Source of the DNA: Acidobacteriaceae bacterium
GTDB taxonomy: Bacteria; Acidobacteriota; Terriglobia; Terriglobales; Acidobacteriaceae
Assembly: GCA_003165005.1 (NCBI GenBank)
Contig: PLSB01000052.1
Location: 1 to 33,332, forward strand
Reading direction: 5' to 3'
DNA: 33,332 bases
The notes under the pieces are model-generated. The model saw only the letters and a list, made by a program, of their open reading frames with translations. It ran no database searches and was not told the DNA's origin. Numbering within the stretch: position 1 is the first letter of the stretch; each line of letters starts with the position of its first letter. Below are positions 16,424-24,612 of this stretch, piece after piece. The translations under genes and the position numbers were made by a program.

Positions 16424-17376
16424 GCTTCCTCCCAGAACCGCTCGCTCAAATACTTGTCCGCGGAATCGGGCAGCACCGTCACGATCACCGCGCGGCGGCC
16501 CGCCGCAAACTCTTCCCGCGCGATGCGCACGCTCGCCGCCACGGCCGCCGCGGCCGAAATGCCCGCCAGAAGACCCTCTTCGCGGGCCAACTGCTTGGCC
16601 ATCGCGTAGGCTGCTTCTGTCTCCGATTCGAGATTGCGGTCGGCAAGAAGAGGATCGTAGATGGCCGGCACGATCGAGGTGGCCATGTGCTTGAGGCCTT
16701 CGAGGCCGTGAAAGGGAGAGTCCGGCTGCATGGCGATCGCCTGGATCTCCGGATTCAGTTCTTTGAGCCTTCGCGTTGTGCCGATAAACGTGCCGCTGGT
16801 TCCCAGCCCGGCCACGAAGTGCGTCACGCGCCCTTCGGTCTGCCGCCAGATCTCCGGCCCGGTGGTTTCATAGTGCGCGCGCCAGTTCGCCGGATTCGAA
16901 TACTGATCGAGGTAAAAGAACCGCTCCGGATCGCCGGCGGCCAGCTCGCGCGCGCGCCGGATCGCCCCGTCCGAGCTCTCATCGGGCGGCGTCCACTCCA
17001 CCTGCGCCCCGTATGCCTGCAAAATGCGCTTGCGCTCCGGCGATACATTCGACGGCATCGCCAGCAGCACCGGAAATCCCAGCGCCGCGCCCAGCATGGC
17101 CAGCGCGATTCCCGTGTTGCCGCTGGTGGCATCGAGCAGCGTCTTGCCAGCAGTGAGCCTGCCCTCTGCGATGACCTCGCGAACCATGGCTAATGCCGCG
17201 CGATCCTTCACGCTTCCGCCCGGATTGTGCCACTCCGCCTTGCCCAGCAGAGTGATTCCCGGCAGTTCGCGGACCAAGCGCTCCAGGCGAACCAGCGGCG
17301 TGTTGCCGATTCGGCTCTCCAGCCGGGAGCCCAGTTCGATTTCGCCCCGTTCAGTTCGCATGGGAAGTGTCAGCAT
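16420..17376 (-). CDS. cysM: CysM-type cysteine synthase (CysO-thiocarboxylate dependent)
   Basis: This is a fold-type II PLP enzyme of about 318 residues. The PLP lysine is in NPGGSVKDRAA, the substrate loop is TSGNTGIALAM, and the phosphate-binding glycine loop is GLGTSGTFIGTT. Sequence alone cannot separate free-sulfide from thiocarboxylate users. The linked mec, cysO and moeZ genes strongly suggest the CysM type, which reacts O-phosphoserine with CysO-COSH, as known from M. tuberculosis. Start 17376 (MLTLPMRTERG) has GGAAAAGG just upstream and gives the usual length. An in-frame ATG at 17442 would add 22 residues not expected in the family. It is the first gene of the operon and ends by overlapping mec. 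Confidence 0.93.
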   Translation of the reverse strand: MLTLPMRTERGEIELGSRLESRIGNTPLVRLERLVRELPGITLLGKAEWHNPGGSVKDRAALAMVREVIAEGRLTAGKTLLDATSGNTGIALAMLGAALGFPVLLAMPSNVSPERKRILQAYGAQVEWTPPDESSDGAIRRARELAAGDPERFFYLDQYSNPANWRAHYETTGPEIWRQTEGRVTHFVAGLGTSGTFIGTTRRLKELNPEIQAIAMQPDSPFHGLEGLKHMATSIVPAIYDPLLADRNLESETEAAYAMAKQLAREEGLLAGISAAAAVAASVRIAREEFAAGRRAVIVTVLPDSADKYLSERFWEEA

Positions 17377-17573
17377 GTCCTTTTCCGGGTTGATTTGATA
17401 TTCAAAAAGCGATTGCGCCGGGAGCCAAACGATCGCGCGCAAAGCCGCGGCTACCGCAGGCTTGCAAGCTTGTCAGAATCTGTTCGAGAAGGAGACGGTT
17501 CAGAGGCAGTCTTCGATGCGCGCCTCAGCGCTCAACTCGCCAGGACAAGCCCGCGAGGAGCAACAACAACAGC

Positions 17574-17631
17574 ATGTGCGTAATAGACACATCGCACATT
17601 GATTGTACGCGGAGCCTGAAGATTGGGTCAA
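17574..17631 (-). promoter_or_regulatory. Sigma-70-type promoter with operator-like inverted repeat for cysM-mec-cysO-moeZ
   Basis: Reading the minus strand, TTGACC (17631-17626) is followed after 18 bases by TACAAT (17607-17602), a good vegetative promoter. The start of transcription would fall near 17595, giving a leader of about 220 bases before cysM. A 7-bp inverted repeat, ATGTGCG at 17574-17580 and CGCACAT at 17593-17599, spans the predicted start, the position expected for a repressor site. The regulator is unknown. Confidence 0.55.
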
Positions 17632-17798
17632 TGCGGCGATGCGAAGGATAGCGTCCCGATTTGCCTTGTTTTGAAAGGGCACGGCTTCAGCCGTGCCGAA
17701 AGATCGGCTGGGCTTCAGCCTCTGAGGGAACGCTCTTATCGAAATTGGGATACTACTAGCCGAAGAGAGCGCCTATCTGGCCGAGCTGGTGCGAATCG
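17632..17798 (+). repeat. TTYA-loop hairpin repeat downstream of the decarboxylase gene
   Basis: GGCACGGC-TTCA-GCCGTGCC at 17678-17697 is preceded by TTGAAAG, like the copy at 2443-2462. A shorter GGC-TTCA-GCC hairpin follows at 17711-17720. The stretch between the cysM promoter and the decarboxylase stop holds no recognisable gene. Confidence 0.7.
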
Positions 17799-19286
17799 TC
17801 AGATCGATGCGATGGCGTTTCCGAAGGAAAGTACGCCGTCGATCAGCGCGTCGATCTCAGCGCGGCTGGTGCGATGGTTCACAATGGCTGCGCGAATCGC
17901 CACCTGCCCGTCGATTCTGGTTGTCGATGGGGCCACGATGCCCGACTCCTGCAGCGCCACCACAATCTGCTCGTTCACCGTGTCCGGCTCCTCCGCGCGA
18001 TAGCGGAAGCAGACAATATTCAATGCCACGGGAGCCAGCAGTTCCAGGCGCGGCGTTTCGGCGATCCGGCCTTCGAGATACCGCGCCAGTTGGCAGTTAT
18101 GCGCGATGGCTTTTCCCAGAGCCTCGCTTCCGTAGACCTTGAGCGTGAACCATACCTTCAGAGCGCGAAAGCCGCGCGACAGGTCCGGTCCGAAATCGCA
18201 GGGCCACTCGGAGCCGGCGGCTATTCCACGCTTGGCGCGCGCCAGATAGTCGGCCGGCAGGGCAAAGGCGCGTTGGTGCGCGGCGCTGTCGCGCACCAGA
18301 ATCACGCCGGCGTCGTAGGGAACCTGTCCCCATTTGTGAAAGTCGAAGGCCAGCGAGTCGGCGCGCTCCATCCCATCGAGGAGGGGCGCAAGCTCAGGCG
18401 CCAATTTGGCAAGCGCGCCAAAGGCTCCGTCGACATGAAACCAGATTTTTTCCCGTTGGCAAAGATCGGCCAGGCCGGCCAGGTCGTCGACGGCGCCGGT
18501 ATTCACAGTGCCCGCCGTGCCCACCACCAGAAACGGCGTCAGGCCTGCTTCCAGGTCTCTGCGGATCGCTTCCCCTAGGGCGCTCAGATCGATGCGGTGA
18601 CGCTGATCTACAGGGATCAGCCGCATCGCATCGGAACCCAGCCCCGCAATTTCCATGGCCTTGCCGATGCAGCCATGCACCTCAGTCGACGCGTAGGCAG
18701 TCAGTGGCTTCGTCCCTGCCGCGGCTCTGTGGCCAACCGTCTGGTTGCCGAGCGCCGCCTCGCGCGCCACAACCACCGCAATCAGATTCGCCACGGAACT
18801 TCCGGTGACGAACAGCCCCGACGCTTCGCGCGGAAAACCCACGATCTCGCTCGCCCACCGCACCACCTCGCGCTCCACTTCGATGGGAATGTGATCGCGC
18901 CCTCCCAGGTTCGCGTTCAATCCCGCCGCAAGCATCTCGGCCAGCATCCCCACCGGCGTTCCGCCGCCATGCACCCAGCCCATAAACCCGGGATGGACAT
19001 TGCCCACCGCGTAGGGCAGCACGAAACGCATGAACTCCTCGTGAACCTCGGCGAGCTCGCTCGGCGATCGCGGCACTCGGCTCTCGCGCCGCGCCCTCAC
19101 CTCCTCCGGAATCGGCTGCCAGACCGGACGCTTGCGAATCTCCTCGGTGTAATCGAGCATGTCGTCCAGCATGCGGTGCGCCTGAGCGCGCAGCTGGGCC
19201 CAGTTCTCTGGATCGAGTGTTGTCTTCGGCCCGGCGAGAAGATCGGCTTCCGTGGGGAGCGGCGGGGAATCGTGTGATTGAGGCAT
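17799..19286 (-). CDS. Group II PLP-dependent amino acid decarboxylase
   Basis: This 495-residue protein belongs to the aromatic-L-amino-acid/glutamate decarboxylase family. The PLP Schiff-base lysine is in FDFHKWGQVPYD. The His that stacks on the cofactor is in STEVHGCIGKA, and the Asp that binds the pyridine nitrogen is in WFHVDGAFGAL. The N-terminal region with VHPGFMGWVHGGG is typical of the family, and the length is normal. The reaction would be removal of the alpha-carboxyl group from an amino acid to give an amine. The substrate cannot be read from sequence; aromatic amino acids are a reasonable guess. The gene stands alone, with no transporter next to it and only a weak ribosome site before the ATG. 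Confidence 0.92.
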   Translation of the reverse strand: MPQSHDSPPLPTEADLLAGPKTTLDPENWAQLRAQAHRMLDDMLDYTEEIRKRPVWQPIPEEVRARRESRVPRSPSELAEVHEEFMRFVLPYAVGNVHPGFMGWVHGGGTPVGMLAEMLAAGLNANLGGRDHIPIEVEREVVRWASEIVGFPREASGLFVTGSSVANLIAVVVAREAALGNQTVGHRAAAGTKPLTAYASTEVHGCIGKAMEIAGLGSDAMRLIPVDQRHRIDLSALGEAIRRDLEAGLTPFLVVGTAGTVNTGAVDDLAGLADLCQREKIWFHVDGAFGALAKLAPELAPLLDGMERADSLAFDFHKWGQVPYDAGVILVRDSAAHQRAFALPADYLARAKRGIAAGSEWPCDFGPDLSRGFRALKVWFTLKVYGSEALGKAIAHNCQLARYLEGRIAETPRLELLAPVALNIVCFRYRAEEPDTVNEQIVVALQESGIVAPSTTRIDGQVAIRAAIVNHRTSRAEIDALIDGVLSFGNAIASI

Positions 19287-19689
19287 CGATGTTCGCTCTG
19301 CGAGTGGACCCTTCGCTTTCTATCCTACCCCGGCAAACGCAGGGCCGCCGTGCGTGCGCTCGATCGCAAAAAAGATTCGAATTGTCACAGAATCGAAGGC
19401 GGACTCTTAGAAGCTATCAACAAAATCCGCTCCAATCCGAATCGGCATTTCAGAATTTTCACCCGGCCGCGGATCTCGTGCCGTAAGTTTCGTCAAAAAA
19501 GGAAAGGGCTCCCGTGTCCTGTAACTGAATTTCACAGCAATACCACTCCGCCACTCTGTCACAATCCGCGATTTCTCGCCCAGATTCTCCCCCTGGGGGC
19601 AACCTCCGGCCGATTTCTGTGTCTAACTTAATAACCGGAGAGCGATTTCCCGGATCTTCAGGGAGACTCTCACTTTTGAGGTTCATGCC
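19287..19689. other. Intergenic region between divergent decarboxylase and beta-barrel genes
   Basis: About 400 bases with no gene that I can support. It must hold the promoters for both divergent genes. A TAACTTAATAA stretch at 19624-19634 is the most promoter-like piece for the plus-strand gene, but no matching -35 is clear. GAGG at 19678-19681 is the ribosome site for the beta-barrel gene, 8 bases before its ATG. Confidence 0.4.
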
Positions 19690-20577
19690 ATGACTTCACT
19701 CCTTTCAATGCCGCTCCTGCGGCGTGCCAGTGTCTTTACGGCTGCGGTTTTGCTGGTAGCCGGCGTAACTCAAGCGCAAACCACCACTTCCAACGACACT
19801 TCCAGCGCTTCCAGCTACTCCTCAAGCCAATCGGGTCTGACCCAGACGGAGTTGGCCGAATTCATCGCACCCGCGCTTCCGGCGCCGGGAGGTTCCGCTG
19901 CGGGCCAGTACGGAAGCGGCGGAAGCGGCGGCAGCAAGCGGGCATTCCTTCACAACTGGACATTTGAGGGCGGCGGCGGCTTCAACGCTCCCATCGGCAA
20001 CGACACCGACCAAGCAGGCGTGGTCTCCTCAGGGCGTGTCCCGGTCATCACCTGGGGCGGCAACTTCACCGCCGGCGGAGGCCTGCGCTTCAACAACCGC
20101 TTCTCCGCGCTCGTCGAGTATCAATTCATGGACAACAAGTTGCCAGCGGCACTGATTACGGCCGTAAATAACGCGACGGACGAAACCGCCGGCATTACGG
20201 CGGGCAACACCTATATCAACTCCATCACCGGCTCTCCGGTCATCGACCTGTTTCCCAAGAAGTCCAATGGCATCTACCTGGTTGGCGGATGGGGCTGGTA
20301 CCACAAGTCGAGCAACTTCCAATCACCCGAACTCGTGATAAGTTATTACGGCGAATACTACGAGAATGTCACCGTCGCCTCGTTCACCTCGAACCAGTGG
20401 GGCGGCAACGCGGGCTTTGGCCTTTACCACCGCTTTGGCAACTTGTATGGCGGCGATAGCCATTCCGAAGTATTCGCCGAGACGCGCTACACCTTCATTC
20501 ACACGCCGCCCGCCACTGCGTCGAACGGTCTCGGCACCACGGAGCTGATTCCCGTCACGCTGGGCTTTCGCTTCTAG
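19690..20577 (+). CDS. Outer-membrane beta-barrel protein of unknown function
   Basis: This 295-residue exported protein has a signal peptide at 1-30 (ending VTQAQT). A Thr/Ser-rich and Gly/Ser-rich low-complexity stretch (about 31-85) follows, and then a barrel-like region. Alternating strands such as WTFEGGGGFNAPIG, FTAGGGLRFNNRFSALVEYQF, GGNAGFGLYHRFG and VFAETRYTF are visible. The last residues, IPVTLGFRF, end in Phe, as outer-membrane barrels do for recognition by the BAM complex. The size would fit an eight-to-ten-stranded OmpA/OmpW-like barrel. No peptidoglycan-binding domain is present. A GC-rich repeat starts directly after the stop. Function is unknown; location in the outer membrane is well supported. 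Confidence 0.82.
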   Translation: MTSLLSMPLLRRASVFTAAVLLVAGVTQAQTTTSNDTSSASSYSSSQSGLTQTELAEFIAPALPAPGGSAAGQYGSGGSGGSKRAFLHNWTFEGGGGFNAPIGNDTDQAGVVSSGRVPVITWGGNFTAGGGLRFNNRFSALVEYQFMDNKLPAALITAVNNATDETAGITAGNTYINSITGSPVIDLFPKKSNGIYLVGGWGWYHKSSNFQSPELVISYYGEYYENVTVASFTSNQWGGNAGFGLYHRFGNLYGGDSHSEVFAETRYTFIHTPPATASNGLGTTELIPVTLGFRF

Positions 20578-20690
20578 AATTACAGTCGCAGATAGGTTTT
20601 TGCGGAGGGAGCAGGGGCCTTCAGGCCCCTGAAAAGCCGCAAAAACAGGAAGGCCTTTAGGCCCGGCCCCTTGTCCTTTTGCGGAATCCA
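20578..20690 (+). repeat. Paired-hairpin intergenic repeat, copy 1
   Basis: The element begins right after the beta-barrel stop. It contains CAGGGGCC-TTCA-GGCCCCTG (20612-20631) and GGCC-TTTA-GGCC (20652-20663). Over about 99 bases it aligns with 25941-26039, with the same order of hairpins and the shared stretch GGAGGGAGCAGGGG. It may act as a terminator or processing site for the gene before it. Confidence 0.78.
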
Positions 20691-20761
20691 GGCGAAGTAC
20701 AACTCCGCAGCCGATCCTTCCGCAGCGCCATTGCGAATGGATCGGCTGCGCACCTTCAGAC

Positions 20762-21124
20762 TTACCAGAGCTTTTCTTCCGCCGCCGCCCCCACCTCGCC
20801 GCGCGCGATGCGCTCCAGAAACATTCGCGCCAGCTTGCGTTCGCCGGGATGGCTTTCGCCGTGCATGGTGCACAGGTCGAGGAACTCGTCCAGGAGCGCG
20901 TTGCGCTCGCCCTGCTGCGCGAGAATGCCCTGCAACGCCACGGCAAGCTCGCGCAGCCGCGCCGCTTCCGGCCAGCTCTTTTCCGGTTCGTCGAGGTCGA
21001 TCGGTTCGCCGAACAGGCCGTGGCGGCCGCGCGCGCACTCGTCCAGCAGGGTGAGCAGTTGTTCGCTGAAGGCGCGGCTGAGCGTCTCGATCTCGTCCGG
21101 TTCCATTTGGTCGCGCGGGTCCAT
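20762..21124 (-). CDS. Small acidic alpha-helical protein of unknown function
   Basis: I do not recognise this 120-residue protein. It is rich in Glu, Leu, Ala and Arg and appears all-helical, with two Cys (in LLDECARG and LDLCTMHG) and no signal peptide or membrane segment. It starts 8 bases after the stop of the Xaa-Pro aminopeptidase gene, so they probably share a transcript. Only a weak AAGG precedes the ATG. The coding frame shows the GC-rich third positions of neighbouring real genes, which supports it over the overlapping frames on either strand. Confidence 0.65.
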   Translation of the reverse strand: MDPRDQMEPDEIETLSRAFSEQLLTLLDECARGRHGLFGEPIDLDEPEKSWPEAARLRELAVALQGILAQQGERNALLDEFLDLCTMHGESHPGERKLARMFLERIARGEVGAAAEEKLW

Positions 21125-21132
21125 TTCTTGCC

Positions 21133-22509
21133 TTACTTGGTTGCGCCCTTGCCTGCCTGCATGGCGGCTTCGATCTCATCGGCAGTGTGCGGCAAACTCG
21201 CGTCCAGATCGACGAGCTTGCCGTCAGCGGTCACCAGAAAATCGCACTCGATGCGCACCCCGATCCTTTCCTCGGGAATATACACGCCCGGCTCGATGGT
21301 AAAGACCATCCCTGGCTTGAGCACCACCGGATAGTTGGCGGGATCGTGCACCTCGATGCCCATCATGTGGCCCAGCCCGTGCAGCCAGTACTTGCCGAGC
21401 GGCTGGCCGTGCAGATCCCTTCCGTGAGTATTGATGTAGTTGAAGGCTACGGTGTCGAGCGAGTTCGGGTCCTTGCGATCGTGATCGTTGATGGTGGATT
21501 TGCCGGCGACAAAAGCGTCGATGGCCGCCTGCTGCGCGCCCCGCACGATCTCATAAATCTCCCGCTGCCGCGCGGTAAAGTGCCCGTTCACGGGAACCGT
21601 GCGCGTAATGTCGGAGGCGTACATCGAGTACTCGCAGGCCGCATCGACCAGCAGCAGATCGCCATCCTGCATGGTGCGGTCGTTGTTGGAGTAGTGCAGA
21701 ATCGTCGCGTTGGGGCCCGAGCCCACGATGGGTGCGTAGGCTGGCCGCTCGCAACCGTTCTCCATCCACACCGCGGTCATGGCGCCGGCAATGGCGCGCT
21801 CCGTCATCCCTGGCTTCACCCACCACTGCATCATCACGCGCTGCGCCAGGATCGATGCCTTTGACGCCTGTTTGATCAGCGCAATCTCGCCCTCGTCCTT
21901 GATCTGGCGCAGAGGCATCGTGAGAGTCGTCACGTCGCGTCCCCGCGGCGCGTCTCCGCTTCCCAGCGTGGTTGCCGTAAAGCCCAACAGCGCCGTGGCC
22001 GCGGCAGTGCCCGGTTGCGTCCACAGATTATTGAAGAGCCCGCGATCCGCGGAGATCAGCCGGTCCAACTCCGCCGGCAGCTCCGTCATCGCTTCCACGT
22101 GATCGACCCCGGCGGCTTCCTCCACGCCGGGTGTCGCGGCATCCATCTTCACGCCGGTGTAGGCTTCCATGCGCAGGTTGCGCGCGGGCAAAAAGAGAAT
22201 CTCCCTGTAGGCGCGCGGCGCGGCGGCCTGCGGCGCATCGCTAACGATCACCAGAGCCGCGCCCGGCTCGTTCCATCCCGCCAAGTAATAGAAATCGGAG
22301 TCCTGGCGGTAAGGCATGAAGTCCAGCGCCGGCTCTTCCGCGGCAAACAGAATCGCGACGCCGCCCTGCAACTTGCCGGCCAGCGCCACGCGGCGCGCGT
22401 GATAGACGCTGGAGGGTTGCTTCTCCAGGGCATGGAGCGCAGAAGGGAGGAGGATCAGCCCCGGCCCAAGCGCCAGCCAAGCCAGGGCAGTTAGGCCTTG
22501 CTTCTTCAT
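21133..22509 (-). CDS. Exported Xaa-Pro aminopeptidase (M24B family)
   Basis: This 458-residue metallopeptidase removes an N-terminal residue that precedes proline. An N-terminal signal peptide (1-28, ending ALHALEK) marks it as exported, unlike cytoplasmic PepP. An N-terminal creatinase-like domain (about 35-180) has FYYLAGWNEPGAALV. The pita-bread catalytic domain carries the five metal ligands: Asp in LLVDAACEY, Asp in YASDITRTV, His in HGLGHMMGIEVHD, Glu in FTIEPGVY and Glu in VRIECDF. The length is normal. It heads a short transcript with the small unknown gene downstream. It probably works on periplasmic peptides. Confidence 0.94.
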   Translation of the reverse strand: MKKQGLTALAWLALGPGLILLPSALHALEKQPSSVYHARRVALAGKLQGGVAILFAAEEPALDFMPYRQDSDFYYLAGWNEPGAALVIVSDAPQAAAPRAYREILFLPARNLRMEAYTGVKMDAATPGVEEAAGVDHVEAMTELPAELDRLISADRGLFNNLWTQPGTAAATALLGFTATTLGSGDAPRGRDVTTLTMPLRQIKDEGEIALIKQASKASILAQRVMMQWWVKPGMTERAIAGAMTAVWMENGCERPAYAPIVGSGPNATILHYSNNDRTMQDGDLLLVDAACEYSMYASDITRTVPVNGHFTARQREIYEIVRGAQQAAIDAFVAGKSTINDHDRKDPNSLDTVAFNYINTHGRDLHGQPLGKYWLHGLGHMMGIEVHDPANYPVVLKPGMVFTIEPGVYIPEERIGVRIECDFLVTADGKLVDLDASLPHTADEIEAAMQAGKGATK

Positions 22510-22590
22510 TCCGCTATTGTCGCGCCTCGTGCTCCCTCGTGCAAAAGAAATCGTGTGCAGAGCGCGGCAACTCGCGTTGGATCGCCTCGT

Positions 22591-23691
22591 CTAGTGGCTC
22601 TGCCCCGGCGCTGCCGGCGCGGCTTGCGCGGTGTCAAAGAAGCCGATGCGCAGTTCCGCTTGCGGAACGAAGTTGGTCAGGTGCACCTGGAAGGTGTTGG
22701 CATCGAGCTTATCGACATGCGCGTTCCGGGGAGGGCAAAAGCTGACGAGAGTTTGCGTGTTCTCTTCCTCCGGCTTGCCGCGCTCGACGATAAGAGTGAA
22801 ATCCTCGATGGGCTGCTTCCAGGTGTTGGCGCTTGTCAAGATGAAATCGACCCAGTGAGGGTGTGCGTATTGCCCATATCCCGGTTGGCTCGCATTCATG
22901 CGCCCGATCAAGCCGCTCAGTAAGGAGGGATCCGGGCAAAGTGCTTCCAAGCGCTGCATATCCTGGAGTTCATACTTGACGGTGTCGGGAGCGCCGGTGG
23001 GCTGCTTGTGTGCGGAGACATTTTTCAGGGTGTCGATCAGCATAAGCTCGTCACCCTCAACCGGCGTGTACTGGTGCTGGATGTGCACCGTGGAGTGAGC
23101 TGGAAAAGTTTGCGTCCAGTGGTATTGCAGTTGGACGGTCCACAAACCCCAGCCGTCATCGGCATCGTAGAGGCCGAGTTGCGCCAGGCGCTGCTGCTCG
23201 GCCTTGGGCAGCCGCAACACATCCGGAGTCTGAGTCTGCGTGCTGGCCGGATCGGGTTCGCGGAGGTGCCCGAAGCTGGCAATATCGATCTTGTCGGCGG
23301 TCAGGATCGCGGTAACGTCTTTGCCGTTGAGGGTTGCCTTGGCTTCGGCCTGGAAGGCGACGGTCTTTCCGCCGACGAGAAGCTGGAAGCCGGAGAACGA
23401 TGCATCGGAGATCGCGGGACCGTCGGGGCCGTAGGTATACGGCGGAATGGGAAACGCCACCTCCGTCGTCACATCCTGGTCCGTGTCGTTGCGGAAGTCG
23501 TAATCGACGACGATCTTGTCCGGACTGATGTGGAGGACCTCTTTGGCCATCACGATGCGCGTTTCGCGCCGCGGGACAAGGCCACCGGCAGCGATCGAGG
23601 CTGCGGAATCGTCGGCCACGGCAGGAACAGCGGCCAAAAAGGCCAGCCCGGCAGTGATGGCAAACGCGCAGAGAACAGTTTTTCCAACCAT
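22591..23691 (-). CDS. Secreted DUF4424-family protein
   Basis: From ATG 23691 this is 366 residues with a clear signal peptide (MVGKTVLCAFAITAGLAFLA, cleaved near VAD-DSA). The mature start DSAASIAAGGLVPRRET and the stretch DYDFRNDTDQDVTTEVAFPIP match the DUF4424 pattern, a family of exported proteins of unknown function. The rest is strand-rich, with the motif QLQYHWTQTFPAHSTVHIQHQYTP, and ends in a short Ala/Pro tail. The open frame extends upstream to 23985, but that part lacks a signal peptide, is Arg/Pro-rich and overlaps the end of rsfS. I therefore reject it. The gene lies 148 bases after rsfS, so co-transcription is uncertain. Confidence 0.82.
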   Translation of the reverse strand: MVGKTVLCAFAITAGLAFLAAVPAVADDSAASIAAGGLVPRRETRIVMAKEVLHISPDKIVVDYDFRNDTDQDVTTEVAFPIPPYTYGPDGPAISDASFSGFQLLVGGKTVAFQAEAKATLNGKDVTAILTADKIDIASFGHLREPDPASTQTQTPDVLRLPKAEQQRLAQLGLYDADDGWGLWTVQLQYHWTQTFPAHSTVHIQHQYTPVEGDELMLIDTLKNVSAHKQPTGAPDTVKYELQDMQRLEALCPDPSLLSGLIGRMNASQPGYGQYAHPHWVDFILTSANTWKQPIEDFTLIVERGKPEEENTQTLVSFCPPRNAHVDKLDANTFQVHLTNFVPQAELRIGFFDTAQAAPAAPGQSH

Positions 23692-23839
23692 GGCCGCTAG
23701 TATTGCAAGATTCGTGAAGCTTCCGCAATGGGCTCCCTGGGAAAATCTCGACGCGTCGCGGTAGTGGGTCAGCTTGAAATGGAACGGAGGAAGACGCGGC
23801 TCGACAAACGCGTCTAGCCTCGGCCGCTTTTGAGAAGGG

Positions 23840-24430
23840 TTACTTCTTCGCGCCTTTGCGTTTGGCGATCTTAGGGGCAGCGCGTCGCTTGGCAACGGTC
23901 TTCTTCGCGGGGGCCTTCTTGGCGGCGGCTTTGGTCCGCTTCGCATCCTTCTTCGCAACCGGCTTTCGCGCCGGCTTGCGCACAACAGGTTTTGCGCTGC
24001 GCGCGTTGCTGCGCACGGCGAGGGTCTTTTTCGCCAGCGCGGCCTTCAACTCCGCGTCGAATTCGGCTGGCGTGAGCGGACGCGCCAAATTGCGCAGCCG
24101 TTCGATGTCGTAGAAGGCGCGGCGCTCGGCGAGAAAGACGTGCACCACGAAGTCCACATAGTCGAGCAGAATCCACTCGCCATGGCGCCGGCCTTCCACC
24201 GACTGCGCGTACGCGCCGAACTCGCGCTTGAGGCGCAATTCGATTTCATCGGCGATGGCGACGGCCTGACGGTCGTTTGTGGCCGAGGTAACCAGAAAAA
24301 AGTCGCTCAAGCCCGAGTCGGCGGGATCGAGTTCCAGGATGCGTGTGTCTTGGCCCTTCTTATCTTCACAAACGGCGGCGGCAGCCTGTACAAGGGCGCG
24401 CGTTTGCTTCTGCGCTGGCGTGATTTTCAT
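23840..24430 (-). CDS. rsfS: Ribosome silencing factor RsfS with a histone-H1-like tail
   Basis: The first 120 residues or so form the Iojap/RsfS domain: AAAVCEDKKGQD, LSDFFLVTSATNDRQAVAIAD, GEWILLDYVDFVVHVF and RAFYDIERLRN. RsfS binds uL14 on the large ribosomal subunit and blocks joining to the small subunit under starvation. The last 70 or so residues are a Lys/Ala/Pro/Arg-rich tail, with KKAPAKK and AKRRAAPK, resembling bacterial histone-H1-like tails, and are absent from E. coli RsfS. Start 24430 (MKITPAQKQ) fits the family; the in-frame ATG at 24505 would add 25 residues. It follows nadD on the same strand, a pairing common in bacteria. Confidence 0.92.
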   Translation of the reverse strand: MKITPAQKQTRALVQAAAAVCEDKKGQDTRILELDPADSGLSDFFLVTSATNDRQAVAIADEIELRLKREFGAYAQSVEGRRHGEWILLDYVDFVVHVFLAERRAFYDIERLRNLARPLTPAEFDAELKAALAKKTLAVRSNARSAKPVVRKPARKPVAKKDAKRTKAAAKKAPAKKTVAKRRAAPKIAKRKGAKK

Positions 24431-24514
24431 GCGGTAGAACGTTCTCCAGGCTTCATCGTAGCCCGCCGCTTCGGCGCGGCGCAAGCGGGGAAAAGCAGGG
24501 AACAAGCCACCCCA

Positions 24515-24533
24515 GCGGGCAAAAACCGCCCGC
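24515..24533 (-). terminator. Hairpin between nadD and rsfS
   Basis: GCGGGC pairs with GCCCGC across a 7-base loop. On the minus strand the loop reads GGTTTTT. It lies in the nadD-rsfS gap, and the flanks are G-rich rather than T-rich, so it is more likely a processing or attenuation hairpin than a strong terminator. Confidence 0.35.
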
Positions 24534-24612
24534 CGGGGGCCCCGGGAGGGAATAAGGCAACAAGGGAGCAGGAAATCGGAGCATCTCCAGAAGGGAAGAC
24601 CAGCGCGTGCGC

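Noticed and set aside
23692-23985. N-terminal extension of the DUF4424 frame
   Set aside because: It is Arg/Pro-rich, overlaps the end of rsfS and would bury the signal peptide that starts at 23691.
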